This document shows positions 1-8,190 of a stretch of 64,000 nt of DNA, piece by piece; position 1 is the stretch's first letter, and each line of letters starts with the position of its first letter. The translations under genes and the position numbers were made by a program. Under the pieces are notes generated by a model. That model was not told the DNA's origin and ran no database searches. It saw nothing but the letters and a program-made list of their open reading frames with translations. The DNA comes from JAZSNL01 sp045536365 (GTDB lineage Bacteria > Bacillota_I > Bacilli_A > ML615J-28 > CAG-313): NCBI GenBank assembly GCA_045536365.1, contig JAZSNL010000016.1, forward strand, positions 124,001-188,000. Reading direction: 5' to 3'.

Positions 1-448
1 GCATAAAAGCTAGAATAAAAACTATTATTCCCATGCCTCCTATCCAGTGAGAAAAACTTCGCCAAAATAACATTCCTTTTGAAAGTGTCCCTTCTACTTG
101 AGTCAGTATACTAGCCCCTGTAGTAGTAAATCCTGATACTATTTCAAATAAAGCATCAATATAATTAGGAATTTCTTTACTTAAGAAAAATGGCAAACAA
201 CCAATTAAACTTAATACAATCCACGAAATTCCTACTATTATTAAACCTTCTTTTGCATAATATTCTTTTTTGTCTGGTTTTTTAATAGTAAGTAAAAAGC
301 CAATTCCTAACGCTATTGCAATAGGTATTAAGAAATATATATATGTACCTTCTCTATACCTTAAAGAGATAAACAAAGGCAACAATAATAATACAGCTTC
401 TAATTTTAATATATTTCCTATATTATTCAATACAACTTTATAATTCAT
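1..448 (-). CDS. trkH: Potassium uptake protein TrkH/KtrB, N-terminal part (cut by window edge)
   Basis: Integral membrane subunit that conducts K+ under control of the cytoplasmic TrkA/KtrA regulator. The reading frame opens at ATG 448 and runs off the left end after about 149 codons. The visible part has hydrophobic segments and the family's first pore-loop signature SGFTTTGAS, followed by HWIGGMGI. It starts 8 bp after the trkA stop codon, so the two are almost certainly co-transcribed, trkA first. The start is preceded by AGG and the run TATATAT, a spacer seen before many starts in this window. Trk versus Ktr naming cannot be settled without the C-terminal part. Confidence 0.9.
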   Translation of the reverse strand, partial: MNYKVVLNNIGNILKLEAVLLLLPLFISLRYREGTYIYFLIPIAIALGIGFLLTIKKPDKKEYYAKEGLIIVGISWIVLSLIGCLPFFLSKEIPNYIDALFEIVSGFTTTGASILTQVEGTLSKGMLFWRSFSHWIGGMGIIVFILAFM

Positions 449-456
449 ATATATAC

Positions 457-1812
457 CTATTTCATAATATCTGCTACGTCTGTAATAGCAGACTCTGTCG
501 CTACGATTACTAAAGTATCGAATTGCTTTATACAATCCTTACCTTGAGGAATTATAATTTCATTATTTCTAATAATGCATGATAATAATATATTTTTTTT
601 CAATCTTAAATCTTTAATAGGAACATCAGTATAATCTGTACTTTTTGAAATAAAGAATTCTAAGGCTTCAATCTTATTATCAACCAATTTATATAAAGTC
701 TTAAATTCACTGCTCTTGTTATCAGAAGATATACCTCTTACATATCTTATTACATTACTTGAAGAAACATCTTTAGGAGAAATAACAGAATCTAACCCTA
801 TTTGGCCTAATATAGGAGCATAATTAGCATTATTAACTTTTGTTATAACTTTCCCGCAATTTACAGATTTTGCAAAAGTAGAGATAATGATATTAGCTTC
901 ATCCATACTCGTTAAAGAAACTAGACTATCCACTTTATCAATTCCTTCTTCCAAAAGAATTCTATTATTCGTACCATCACCATATACAACAATTGCTTTA
1001 GGTAATAATTCACTCAATTCTTCACATCTTTGCAATTTGTTTTCTATTATTTTAACCGTGATTCCGTAATCTATTAATTCTTCAGCTAAATAATATGATA
1101 TTTTTCCTCCGCCTATAATTAATGTAGATTTAGTTTTTTCACTTATAATACCTAAATTTTTAAGAAGCTTTGTGCTATCACTAGCAGCCGCAGTTATATA
1201 CATATAGTCGTTTTCTTTTAAAATAAAGTCACCTTTAGGAATTATAATATCGTTTCCTCTTTTTACCGCACATACTAATATATTACTATATTTTTCTCTG
1301 AATAAACTCAACGATCTATCATGTAAAGAGCTACCTTTTTCAAGTTTAATTTCTAATAAACAAACCTTACCATTTGCGAAAGTTTCAACTTTTAACGCGC
1401 CAGGATATTGTAATATTCTCGCAATTTCTTTAGCAGATTCTCTTTCAGGGTTAATAGTTAGACTTATACCTAATTCATTATTCATTAAAGAAACTTGATT
1501 TTCATATTCTGGGTTTCTTACTCTTGCAATAGTTTGTTTAACACCTATTTTTTTTGCAACCAAGCAACATAAAATATTTAATTCATCACTAGGTGTTGTC
1601 GCAATTAAAACATCTGCTTTTTCAACCAACGCATTTTTTTGTGTTTCATAACTTGCACCATTACCACAATATCCCACAGTATCAAATTCATTAACTATTT
1701 CTTCTATTCTGTGAGAATTAATATCAATAATAGTAACATCATGATTTTCTTCTATCAAATGCTGTGTTATTTTTTTTCCTAATTTTCCAACTCCTACTAT
1801 AACTATATTCAT
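457..1812 (-). CDS. trkA: Trk system potassium uptake regulatory protein TrkA
   Basis: Cytoplasmic nucleotide-binding subunit that gates the TrkH channel. At 451 residues it is the two-repeat TrkA form: an N-terminal Rossmann RCK domain with the dinucleotide motif VGVGKLG at residues 6-12, a TrkA_C domain, then a second RCK domain (IIGGGKISYYLAEEL near residue 230) and a second TrkA_C domain. The ATG at 1812 has a good ribosome site, AGGAGG, 7 bp upstream. A promoter at 1836-1864 drives it with trkH following after 8 bp. Identification is firm from length and motif order. Confidence 0.93.
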   Translation of the reverse strand: MNIVIVGVGKLGKKITQHLIEENHDVTIIDINSHRIEEIVNEFDTVGYCGNGASYETQKNALVEKADVLIATTPSDELNILCCLVAKKIGVKQTIARVRNPEYENQVSLMNNELGISLTINPERESAKEIARILQYPGALKVETFANGKVCLLEIKLEKGSSLHDRSLSLFREKYSNILVCAVKRGNDIIIPKGDFILKENDYMYITAAASDSTKLLKNLGIISEKTKSTLIIGGGKISYYLAEELIDYGITVKIIENKLQRCEELSELLPKAIVVYGDGTNNRILLEEGIDKVDSLVSLTSMDEANIIISTFAKSVNCGKVITKVNNANYAPILGQIGLDSVISPKDVSSSNVIRYVRGISSDNKSSEFKTLYKLVDNKIEALEFFISKSTDYTDVPIKDLRLKKNILLSCIIRNNEIIIPQGKDCIKQFDTLVIVATESAITDVADIMK

Positions 1813-1835
1813 ACGTGCCTCCTAGATTTTAATAA

Positions 1836-1864
1836 ATTATAACAAATATATTTTTATTTTTCAA
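1836..1864 (-). promoter_or_regulatory. Sigma-A type promoter of trkA-trkH
   Basis: On the minus strand TTGAAA (1859-1864) and TATAAT (1836-1841) are separated by 17 bp, just upstream of the trkA ribosome site and downstream of the structured RNA's terminator. Confidence 0.75.
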
Positions 1865-1873
1865 CAAAAACAA

Positions 1874-1904
1874 AATAAAAGAGCAGTATAAAAAATACTG
1901 CTCT
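1874..1904 (-). terminator. Intrinsic terminator of the structured RNA
   Basis: Minus-strand hairpin GAGCAGTAT / ATACTGCTC (arms 1895-1903 and 1881-1889) with a 5-nt loop, followed by a U-rich tail. It separates the RNA upstream from the trkA promoter downstream. Confidence 0.8.
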
Positions 1905-2215
1905 TCTAAATAAGATAATTGTTCTAAACTCTCCTGAGTGATTGAACGCAGATTTTAGCTCTGTGAACAAACTAACACCTGCGGAAAAAGGCCGTTATAG
2001 GCCCCATGCTTAAATACTCGCCTACTTTCTTTTAATATTTTTCTAAGTAATGATTATTAATCATTAAGTTAGAAATGGGGAATGTTCGTTTTGGGTCAAA
2101 CGAAAATGAATTTTAATAGATCATCATAAGATGAATTGTGTGAATTTTTATGGGTCCAGAAGAGTTTTTAACATTTACCCCATATCCTTTTCAAAAAGGG
2201 TCCCCGGCGAAAGAA
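1881..2215 (-). ncRNA. Structured noncoding RNA of unassigned family
   Basis: A GC-richer island in very AT-rich DNA with no open frame. Read on the minus strand it shows a 12-bp closing stem (2156-2167 with 1926-1938), and inside it hairpins at 2121-2134 (TCATC/GATGA), 2085-2104 (TTCGTTT/AAACGAA), 2048-2066 (9-bp AT stem), 1990-2003 (GGCC with GGCC) and 1947-1983 (CGCAG/CTGCG). It ends in a clear terminator. The word GACCC occurs three times (near 2095, 2152 and 2200), and ATGGGG at 2075-2080 can pair with CCCCAT at either 2002-2007 or 2178-2183. I see no tmRNA, RNase P or SRP RNA core sequence. 6S RNA or a raiA-type RNA are possible; neither is established. The 5' end is uncertain. Confidence 0.6.
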
Positions 2216-2561
2216 TACATAATCATTATTTTTTTTATTTTTTTAAATCCTTAGCTTATTTTTTCATATGTATTCAAATGTAACAATATAATTCCCTAGT
2301 TTTGATTTTTTGCATTTTTTATTTTTAGCTTATCTTCTTCTCTTTTTCTAAAAATTTTATTTCCAGTAACTTTCTTTCTTTTTATTTTTTTGCCGCTTTT
2401 TTTTAATTTTTTTTCATCGCTTTTATTGTTTATTAACGGCATTTAAATATTGTTACATCTCTGCCCTTTACCCCCTTCACCTATTAATACAAAATAAGTT
2501 TCATTTTTGGTGCAAAAAAATTTAATTTTTTTTTAAAATTTTTTTATTTTTTTAAAAAAAT
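2216..2561. other. T-rich intergenic stretch, nothing recognised
   Basis: About 350 bp dominated by T runs on the plus strand. No plausible gene or strong structured element was seen. It probably holds the promoter of the minus-strand RNA, but no convincing -35/-10 pair was found. Confidence 0.6.
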
Positions 2562-2594
2562 ATAAAAAAAGGTAGATTTTACCTACCTTTTTTA
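2562..2594 (-). terminator. Terminator of the 750-residue surface protein gene
   Basis: Hairpin GGTAG/CTACC flanked by long A and T runs, so it can work in both directions. It lies 18 bp past the stop codon at 2612. Confidence 0.75.
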
Positions 2595-2611
2595 TTTTTA
2601 ACTTTTTTTAA

Positions 2612-4864
2612 TTATTTTTTCTTTTTAAAAATAAACATCGAAACAGCTATTACATTAATTAGCGTAACTATCTCCATAACATTTTTCTTTTTGCAACCTT
2701 TTTTAGCAGGTTCAGGAATTTCATATTCTAATTCTTCAGATGTTATCTTATAAGCAAATCCGTCTTCATCTTGATATTCAATCACAAGAATAAACTTATG
2801 TTTTCCAGGCGCTAAGAAAGAACCATCTATTTCTTTAGTTCCTGTCTTACGATCTATTGAATACTCAATATCGTCCATTTTTATATATGCTGATTTAACC
2901 ACTTCATCAGAATCTTTATAACTATATTTAAATCTAAAGACATTTTCATTTGCAGAGAACAATTCAAATCTACTTATTGTAGGAGCTTCAAAAGCTAAGG
3001 TTTTAATAGTAAATGGATCTTCTACCTTATGGTACAGATTACCTGTTTCTTTATCATAAACATCATATTCAAAATATATTTGATATTCTGTATCTTCAAT
3101 TAAATCATCAATAGTATATATATATTGTTCTCCCATTTGGTATTCATAATCGGATATATGTATAACTATATTTTTTATAACATCATTTTCTGCTGATGTA
3201 GGTTTGTATGAAACCTCTATAGTTTCATTAGTTTTTCCTGTAATAGATATATTACTTTGAGGATATTCAAATGCAAGTGTTTGTATCGCAAATGTTGTTG
3301 AAGTTTTCACAAAATTATCAGGATCGTTCACAGAAGCAATTGAATATTGAACCTCAAGATTATGTAATGTATCTTCAGCTAAACCAGTTACTTTTATTCT
3401 TCCATTTTCAGGAAGAAATTCTTTTCCATCATAAACAACTTTTAAATCTTTAACTATATTATGTTCTGTATTGCTTTGAGTTAATTCAACACTACTTCTT
3501 GTAATAGTATTATAATCAACAGATATATTCGGATCTCTTACTACAAAGAATAAACCTGTTAAAACACTTCTTGGTGCACCATCAGATGTAAAGTTAGTAA
3601 CTTCAAAATTACCTGTTTTAGTTCTTCTAATAGCTGTAACAGAACCTCCACCATCATCTTGATAAGCTTCAACTACACCATATGCTTTTAACATTGCGTT
3701 AGTTTGTGTAAAGTTTTGTCCACCATATTTTTTATCACCATTTTTGAAGTCAACTGTAAATAATACATATGTACCATCAGCTTTTCTACCAAAAATTGAA
3801 CGATTATATTGTCTTGTATTATACGCAGCATTGCTAGTTACATCCATGCCGTTCATTCTTTGAATTGAATGATATCCTGATGCCGCTTCCACATTATTCA
3901 TTGCTTCATCAACGTAATCATATTGAACAACTATTTTTTTGCCTTCAGAAAGAGCAGCAATAAGGTCGGCGTTTTTAGTTTCTACCGCAAATTGTCCAGA
4001 ACCAATAGTTGCAGAAGAAGATACAGAAGAAATAACACCTCTACCAAAGAAACTTGTTTGAGTTTCACCACTAAATCCGTATTCAGGAGTAACATTCGTA
4101 TACGCTAATTCAGCGTTTTCTACTATATATATATTATTGATACTAGATGTAGGTTTTTGTTCTACTGCTGTACCTGTAGTAGCACCTAAATATGAAGCCC
4201 ACAAAGATGTTTGGTTATCATTTGGCGCAGCATTTATATTGTCAACATTATACTTTCCTAAAACATTTCCTGATTCATCTAAAATACGTAATGTATAACC
4301 TGCTAATGCACTCGCATGAACAAATGAATTAGCTGATCCATCATTTGTAAAACCAACGAAATTTGTTGTTATACCATATGGAGTAATGGGGTATCTTCTT
4401 TCACCATCCATGATAAATGGATAATAAGTTTGTTGATAATACGGATATGAACCGTCTTCTCCTCTTTTATTACCTTTCTTAGTATAAAATTGGTCTGCAT
4501 TAATACCACCTACAACAATCCAACCAGGATGTTCTTCTTCGTAATCTCTTGCGATTTGTGCAAGTGTTGCACGAGATAAATTTTGATTATTAGATTGTCT
4601 TCCCCAAGTAACTAATTTTGAATTAATACCATCTGTTTTCATTTCAAACATATTTACTTGTTGATTATAATTCGCTCCGCTAGTTGAGGCAGTTCCTTCA
4701 ATAAATGAATGAGTCATGCCGTATAAATTTGTTTCTGTCGTAGAATTAGCTTGCCATGATGATGCTCCAGTATCATCTTTTGTAACTTTTGAAGCACCTA
4801 AAACAGGGTTAATACTTAATCCTAACAATAAAATTGTTATTATACTAAATAATACCTTTTTCAT
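2612..4864 (-). CDS. Secreted surface protein with phosphodiester glycosidase-like domain
   Basis: A 750-residue exported protein. Residues 1-23 form a signal peptide ending near VLGA. Residues of about 90-430 resemble the NAGPA/phosphodiester glycosidase fold: a segment reading HPGWIVVGGINADQF, a free hydrophobic strand and GIN-type turn typical of that family. Residues of about 440-720 look like three fibronectin-III-like beta domains, each introduced by a 'T-LAFE' linker. The C-terminus has GCKKKN, a hydrophobic helix and a terminal KKKK, which resembles a cell-surface sorting or anchoring tail rather than LPXTG. It follows the glycosyltransferase gene by 15 bp, so the pair is probably one transcript. 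The family call is by pattern only; the substrate is unknown. Confidence 0.55.
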   Translation of the reverse strand: MKKVLFSIITILLLGLSINPVLGASKVTKDDTGASSWQANSTTETNLYGMTHSFIEGTASTSGANYNQQVNMFEMKTDGINSKLVTWGRQSNNQNLSRATLAQIARDYEEEHPGWIVVGGINADQFYTKKGNKRGEDGSYPYYQQTYYPFIMDGERRYPITPYGITTNFVGFTNDGSANSFVHASALAGYTLRILDESGNVLGKYNVDNINAAPNDNQTSLWASYLGATTGTAVEQKPTSSINNIYIVENAELAYTNVTPEYGFSGETQTSFFGRGVISSVSSSATIGSGQFAVETKNADLIAALSEGKKIVVQYDYVDEAMNNVEAASGYHSIQRMNGMDVTSNAAYNTRQYNRSIFGRKADGTYVLFTVDFKNGDKKYGGQNFTQTNAMLKAYGVVEAYQDDGGGSVTAIRRTKTGNFEVTNFTSDGAPRSVLTGLFFVVRDPNISVDYNTITRSSVELTQSNTEHNIVKDLKVVYDGKEFLPENGRIKVTGLAEDTLHNLEVQYSIASVNDPDNFVKTSTTFAIQTLAFEYPQSNISITGKTNETIEVSYKPTSAENDVIKNIVIHISDYEYQMGEQYIYTIDDLIEDTEYQIYFEYDVYDKETGNLYHKVEDPFTIKTLAFEAPTISRFELFSANENVFRFKYSYKDSDEVVKSAYIKMDDIEYSIDRKTGTKEIDGSFLAPGKHKFILVIEYQDEDGFAYKITSEELEYEIPEPAKKGCKKKNVMEIVTLINVIAVSMFIFKKKK

Positions 4865-4879
4865 TCTTTTTCTCCTTTT

Positions 4880-5752
4880 CTATATACTAGGAATATATTT
4901 TCCTTTTTTACCTTTTTTATAATCTGCTCGAGCCAAATCCATCATTTCAAATTTTTCACGATAGTTTTTATCTTTATATCTTATTTCTTGTTTTTCGTTT
5001 TTAAATAATTTTTGATCAATTTTTACATATTCAGGATCTAAATACTTAAACTCATCCCATAAATAATATCTATTTCTTGTTTCATAATATAGTTCCATTA
5101 AATCTTTATCATATGTAGAAACTGTAAAAAACAAGATTTTTTTCTCTAAAATTTTATAATTACTATTTCTTAAAATATCATTTTGAGAAAGCATTATGAA
5201 ATTACCTTGTAATCTTTGTCTAATACAATAATCATAATCAAACGTTGTTTGGTAATAATCTAATTTAAAGCCTTCGCTTTTATTATATATATCCATATTA
5301 ATAAATGCCCCTGTTAATTTACAACCTTTAATAGTTCTATATTCTTCGGCTTTTCTTTCATACACTTGACAACCTAATAAGGGCATAGGTGTTAAAACAG
5401 CTATTTTACTATGATCTTTTTCTAATAAATATCTTTTTAAATTTAAGAATACGTCTTCTTCATAATAATATCCTAATTCTAATATAACACTAAAATCAGC
5501 ATTTTCTTTTTTTGCTTGTTCTAATAAAATACTATAGTTTTGTACTTGCCCATAATCAGACATCTCTGTACATTCAATGTTATCGTATCTTATTAGTCGT
5601 TCATAGAAATTTTCTAGATTTTGTTTAGTTATATTATATATATATAATTTATCTACATGAGAAATATAACTTTCGATATTTTTAACATATTCTTTTATTT
5701 CTTCTTCATTTCTTATTATCTTATCAATAATTAAATTAACTATTAATTTCAC
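4880..5752 (-). CDS. Glycosyltransferase family 2-like protein (rhamnosyltransferase type)
   Basis: About 290 residues with no membrane segment. The segment TTFDYDYCIRQRLQG near residue 185 resembles the acceptor-side 'D-ED-W-R' region of rhamnosyl-type GT-A enzymes. A later YYETRNRYYL resembles the 'RN.YYL' tail common in rhamnosyltransferases. The N-terminus lacks the textbook DxD seen in most GT2 proteins, so activity is uncertain. A longer frame opens at GTG 5761, but the GTG at 5752 is preferred because AGAAGGTG then sits 6 bp upstream, with the ATATAT spacer seen elsewhere in the window. It is upstream of and probably co-transcribed with the surface glycosidase-like protein. Confidence 0.55.
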   Translation of the reverse strand: MKLIVNLIIDKIIRNEEEIKEYVKNIESYISHVDKLYIYNITKQNLENFYERLIRYDNIECTEMSDYGQVQNYSILLEQAKKENADFSVILELGYYYEEDVFLNLKRYLLEKDHSKIAVLTPMPLLGCQVYERKAEEYRTIKGCKLTGAFINMDIYNKSEGFKLDYYQTTFDYDYCIRQRLQGNFIMLSQNDILRNSNYKILEKKILFFTVSTYDKDLMELYYETRNRYYLWDEFKYLDPEYVKIDQKLFKNEKQEIRYKDKNYREKFEMMDLARADYKKGKKGKYIPSI

Positions 5753-5772
5753 ATATATCACCTTCTGTATAA

Positions 5773-5800
5773 ATTATAACACATTGTAAGAATTAGTAAA
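5773..5800 (-). promoter_or_regulatory. Probable promoter of the glycosyltransferase gene
   Basis: Minus-strand TTTACT (5795-5800), 16 bp, TATAAT (5773-5778), with an upstream TG making an extended -10. Confidence 0.55.
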
Positions 5801-5813
5801 GTCAAAAAAATAA

Positions 5814-5844
5814 AAAAGTGATTAGTTATATACTAATCACTTTT
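5814..5844 (-). terminator. Terminator of the TPR gene
   Basis: Hairpin AAGTGATTAG/CTAATCACTT with a 7-nt loop and A/T runs on both sides, immediately after the TPR gene's stop at 5848. Confidence 0.8.
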
Positions 5845-5847
5845 ATC

Positions 5848-6603
5848 TTATTTTAATTTTTCTTTTGTTTTTTGAACTTGTTCTTTGACAAAAATTAAAT
5901 TTTCATCTGTCGGTTCTAATATTTTTTCTAATATGTCTAAACCTTTTTGTAAATAGATTAAAGCCTCTTCATAACAATCAGTTTCATCATACATAATACC
6001 TACACTACAATAATAGTTTCCTGTATCCATATGATTTTCACCTAGATATTTAATAGAATATTCTAAAGCTTTCTTTTCTAATTCAATAGCTTTATCTGTA
6101 TCATCCATCATCCATTTAATTGAAGCTATTTCATTATAACATCCTATTATCTCTAAATAATTATCTTCGTTAGTTATATATATATTTAAGGCTAGTTCAT
6201 AATAATATAAAGCTTTTTCATTTTCTTCAACATATGCATATGCGTTTGCAAGTTCAGCATATGTATTAGCAGTTTCTAAATGTGAAACTCCATATATTAA
6301 TGTTTTAATTTTTATTACTTCATTTAAATAAAAGACAATTTCTTCAATAGTTTCAGCAACAGTAGTAAGTTGGTTATAAGTTTTAATTAACGCAATATTA
6401 TTATCTCCATAGAAATGTTTTTTAATATTTAAAACTTTTAATAAGTATTCTTTACACAATTCATATTCTTCTAAAGAACAATATATATCTGCTGCTTCTT
6501 CATATAATTCTATTAATTCGTTTGAATATTCGCCATATCTAGCTAAACTTTCTTCTATTTTCTTTTTAACTTTCTCAAGTTCTATATATGATTGATTATT
6601 CAT
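5848..6603 (-). CDS. Tetratricopeptide-repeat protein
   Basis: About 251 residues of repeated helical pairs of TPR type, for example ALEYSIKYLGENHMDTGNYY and EEALIYLQKGLDILE, similar to the kinesin-light-chain subclass (TPR_10/12). Such proteins bind partner proteins; no enzymatic domain is present. A longer frame begins at 6642, but the ATG at 6603 has AAGGAG 6 bp upstream and is preferred; the upstream portion overlaps the aldolase terminator. It follows the aldolase gene on the same strand. The partner is unknown. Confidence 0.75.
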   Translation of the reverse strand: MNNQSYIELEKVKKKIEESLARYGEYSNELIELYEEAADIYCSLEEYELCKEYLLKVLNIKKHFYGDNNIALIKTYNQLTTVAETIEEIVFYLNEVIKIKTLIYGVSHLETANTYAELANAYAYVEENEKALYYYELALNIYITNEDNYLEIIGCYNEIASIKWMMDDTDKAIELEKKALEYSIKYLGENHMDTGNYYCSVGIMYDETDCYEEALIYLQKGLDILEKILEPTDENLIFVKEQVQKTKEKLK

Positions 6604-6621
6604 AATTCTCCTTATGGAAAA

Positions 6622-6643
6622 GATGTTAACCGCTGTTAACACC
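6622..6643 (-). terminator. Terminator-like hairpin after fba
   Basis: Minus-strand 9-bp stem around the paired GTTAAC words with a 4-nt AGCG loop, followed by a short UUUU. The short U tract suggests a leaky terminator, allowing some read-through into the TPR gene. Confidence 0.55.
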
Positions 6644-6653
6644 TTTTATAATA

Positions 6654-7514
6654 TTAGTTTTTATTTACTGAACCAAATACGTTCATTTTTTCAGTTACTG
6701 CAGCAACAATTCCTTTTGTTGCAGGACCTAAAATTTTACGAGGGTCATAAACACCAGCATTTTTTTCATCTGCTAAGAATTCTCTTAAGATTTTATTAAA
6801 TGCTAATTGACATTCTGTATTAACATTAATTTTACAAGTTCCTCTTGCGATAGCTTTTTGAATTTTTTCATCAGGAATACCAGTTCCACCATGTAATACT
6901 AATGGCATATTTGTAGCTTTGCCAATTTCTTCCATTTCATCGAATCCTAATACAGGTTCGCCTTTATAAGGACCATGAACTGAACCTAATGCTGGAGCTA
7001 ATGCGTCAACGCCAGCTTCATTACATAATTTTACACATTCACCACAATCTGCGTATTTAATTCCACCAATAACGCCATCTTCGTTTCCACCTACTGTACC
7101 TAATTCAGCTTCTACACTTACACCTTTTGAATGTGCATAATCAACAACTTCTTTTGTCATTTTAATATTTTCTTCTAATGGATGATGAGAACCGTCAATC
7201 ATAACAGATGTAAAACCAGCATCTATTGCTTTTTTACAACTTTCAAAACTTGAACCATGGTCTAAATGAATTGCTACTTCAACAGTGATGTTTAAGTATT
7301 TGATTAATCCTTTAACCATACCAACGATTGTATCGAATCCTCCCATATATTTTGCTGCGCCTTCAGAAACACCTAAAATAACAGGTGAGTTATTTGCTTG
7401 AGCAGTTTCAAGAATTGCTTTTGTCCATTCAAGATTATTAATATTGAATTGGCCTACTGCATATTTTCCTTCTTTTGCTTTGTTTAGCATATTACACATA
7501 TTTACTAATGGCAT
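6654..7514 (-). CDS. fba: Fructose-bisphosphate aldolase, class II
   Basis: Zinc-dependent aldolase that interconverts fructose 1,6-bisphosphate with dihydroxyacetone phosphate and glyceraldehyde 3-phosphate in glycolysis. The 286-residue length is typical. Visible motifs are the metal/substrate site AIHLDHGSSFE near residue 81, VEAELGTVGGNEDGV near 133 and LVLHGGTGIP near 206. The start ATG 7514 has AAGGAG 8 bp upstream, and a near-consensus promoter lies at 7555-7583, so it is probably strongly expressed. Tagatose-bisphosphate aldolase is a related alternative, but the motifs and context favour Fba. Confidence 0.93.
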   Translation of the reverse strand: MPLVNMCNMLNKAKEGKYAVGQFNINNLEWTKAILETAQANNSPVILGVSEGAAKYMGGFDTIVGMVKGLIKYLNITVEVAIHLDHGSSFESCKKAIDAGFTSVMIDGSHHPLEENIKMTKEVVDYAHSKGVSVEAELGTVGGNEDGVIGGIKYADCGECVKLCNEAGVDALAPALGSVHGPYKGEPVLGFDEMEEIGKATNMPLVLHGGTGIPDEKIQKAIARGTCKINVNTECQLAFNKILREFLADEKNAGVYDPRKILGPATKGIVAAVTEKMNVFGSVNKN

Positions 7515-7554
7515 AATAATATCTCCTTTTTAATTAATAATTTTTAACGAATAA

Positions 7555-7583
7555 ATTATATACTTTTTTTCTTTATTTGTCAA
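7555..7583 (-). promoter_or_regulatory. Sigma-A promoter of fba
   Basis: Minus-strand TTGACA (7578-7583), 17 bp, TATAAT (7555-7560): a consensus match on both hexamers. Confidence 0.85.
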
Positions 7584-7585
7584 AA

Positions 7586-7611
7586 AAAGTACAAGTTGTT
7601 ACTTGTACTTT
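7586..7611 (-). terminator. Terminator of spoVT
   Basis: Ten-bp stem AAAGTACAAG/CTTGTACTTT with a 6-nt loop and a following U run on the minus strand. It overlaps the last bases of spoVT and sits directly upstream of the fba promoter. Confidence 0.8.
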
Positions 7612-8137
7612 ATCCTTCTAAATATCTTCCCATAAACAATCCACTAAATTCTGCTAATGATTTTTCCAACTCAGTTATGCCAGTATCACTACATACAATA
7701 ATAGCTCCTAAAATATCACCATAAACATTTATTGGTCTTATTATATACGCTTTTTTCAACTCTATATTATCACAAATTTCAAAGAATTCTCCTTTATCGA
7801 TAATTTGAGTATTTCTTTTAGATATTTTTTCTTGTAACTGAATTGATATTTTTTTATTAATTAAGCTTTTTGTACTACCTGCAGCAGCTACTACTTTTTC
7901 ATTATCTGTAACAATGATATCTTTTTTATTCGTTGAATATAAACTTTCAACAAATTCATTAATAAAATCATCCATATTTTGAACAGGAGAATACTTTTTT
8001 AATACTATTTGATCTAATCCATCTATATATATTTCTAAGGATTCTCCTTCTTTTATTCTCATTGTTCTTCTTAATTCTTTCGGTAATACTATTCTACCTA
8101 AATCATCTATTCTTCTTACAACTCCAGTTGATTTCAT
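7610..8137 (-). CDS. spoVT: Stage V sporulation protein T, AbrB-family regulator
   Basis: A DNA-binding regulator acting in the forespore in Bacillus. Residues 1-50 are a SpoVT-AbrB swapped-hairpin domain (STGVVRRIDDLGRIVLPKEL), and residues of about 55-175 form a GAF-like domain. The total of 175 residues matches SpoVT (about 178) rather than AbrB (about 95). A TTG-started longer frame exists, but the ATG at 8137 has GGAGGC 5 bp upstream. It lies directly downstream of mfd, the same neighbourhood as in B. subtilis (pth, fin, mfd, spoVT), which supports orthology. The fin gene is absent between pth and mfd. Confidence 0.9.
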   Translation of the reverse strand: MKSTGVVRRIDDLGRIVLPKELRRTMRIKEGESLEIYIDGLDQIVLKKYSPVQNMDDFINEFVESLYSTNKKDIIVTDNEKVVAAAGSTKSLINKKISIQLQEKISKRNTQIIDKGEFFEICDNIELKKAYIIRPINVYGDILGAIIVCSDTGITELEKSLAEFSGLFMGRYLEG

Positions 8138-8190
8138 AAAAGCCTCCAATATATATATTCTTAATTATAGTATTGGTATTTTTATGATTT

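Noticed and set aside
1881..2215. tmRNA, RNase P RNA or SRP RNA for the structured RNA
   Set aside because: None of their conserved core sequences (tRNA-like ends, the RNase P GAGGAAAGUCC core, the SRP GGAAGCA loop) was seen on either strand.
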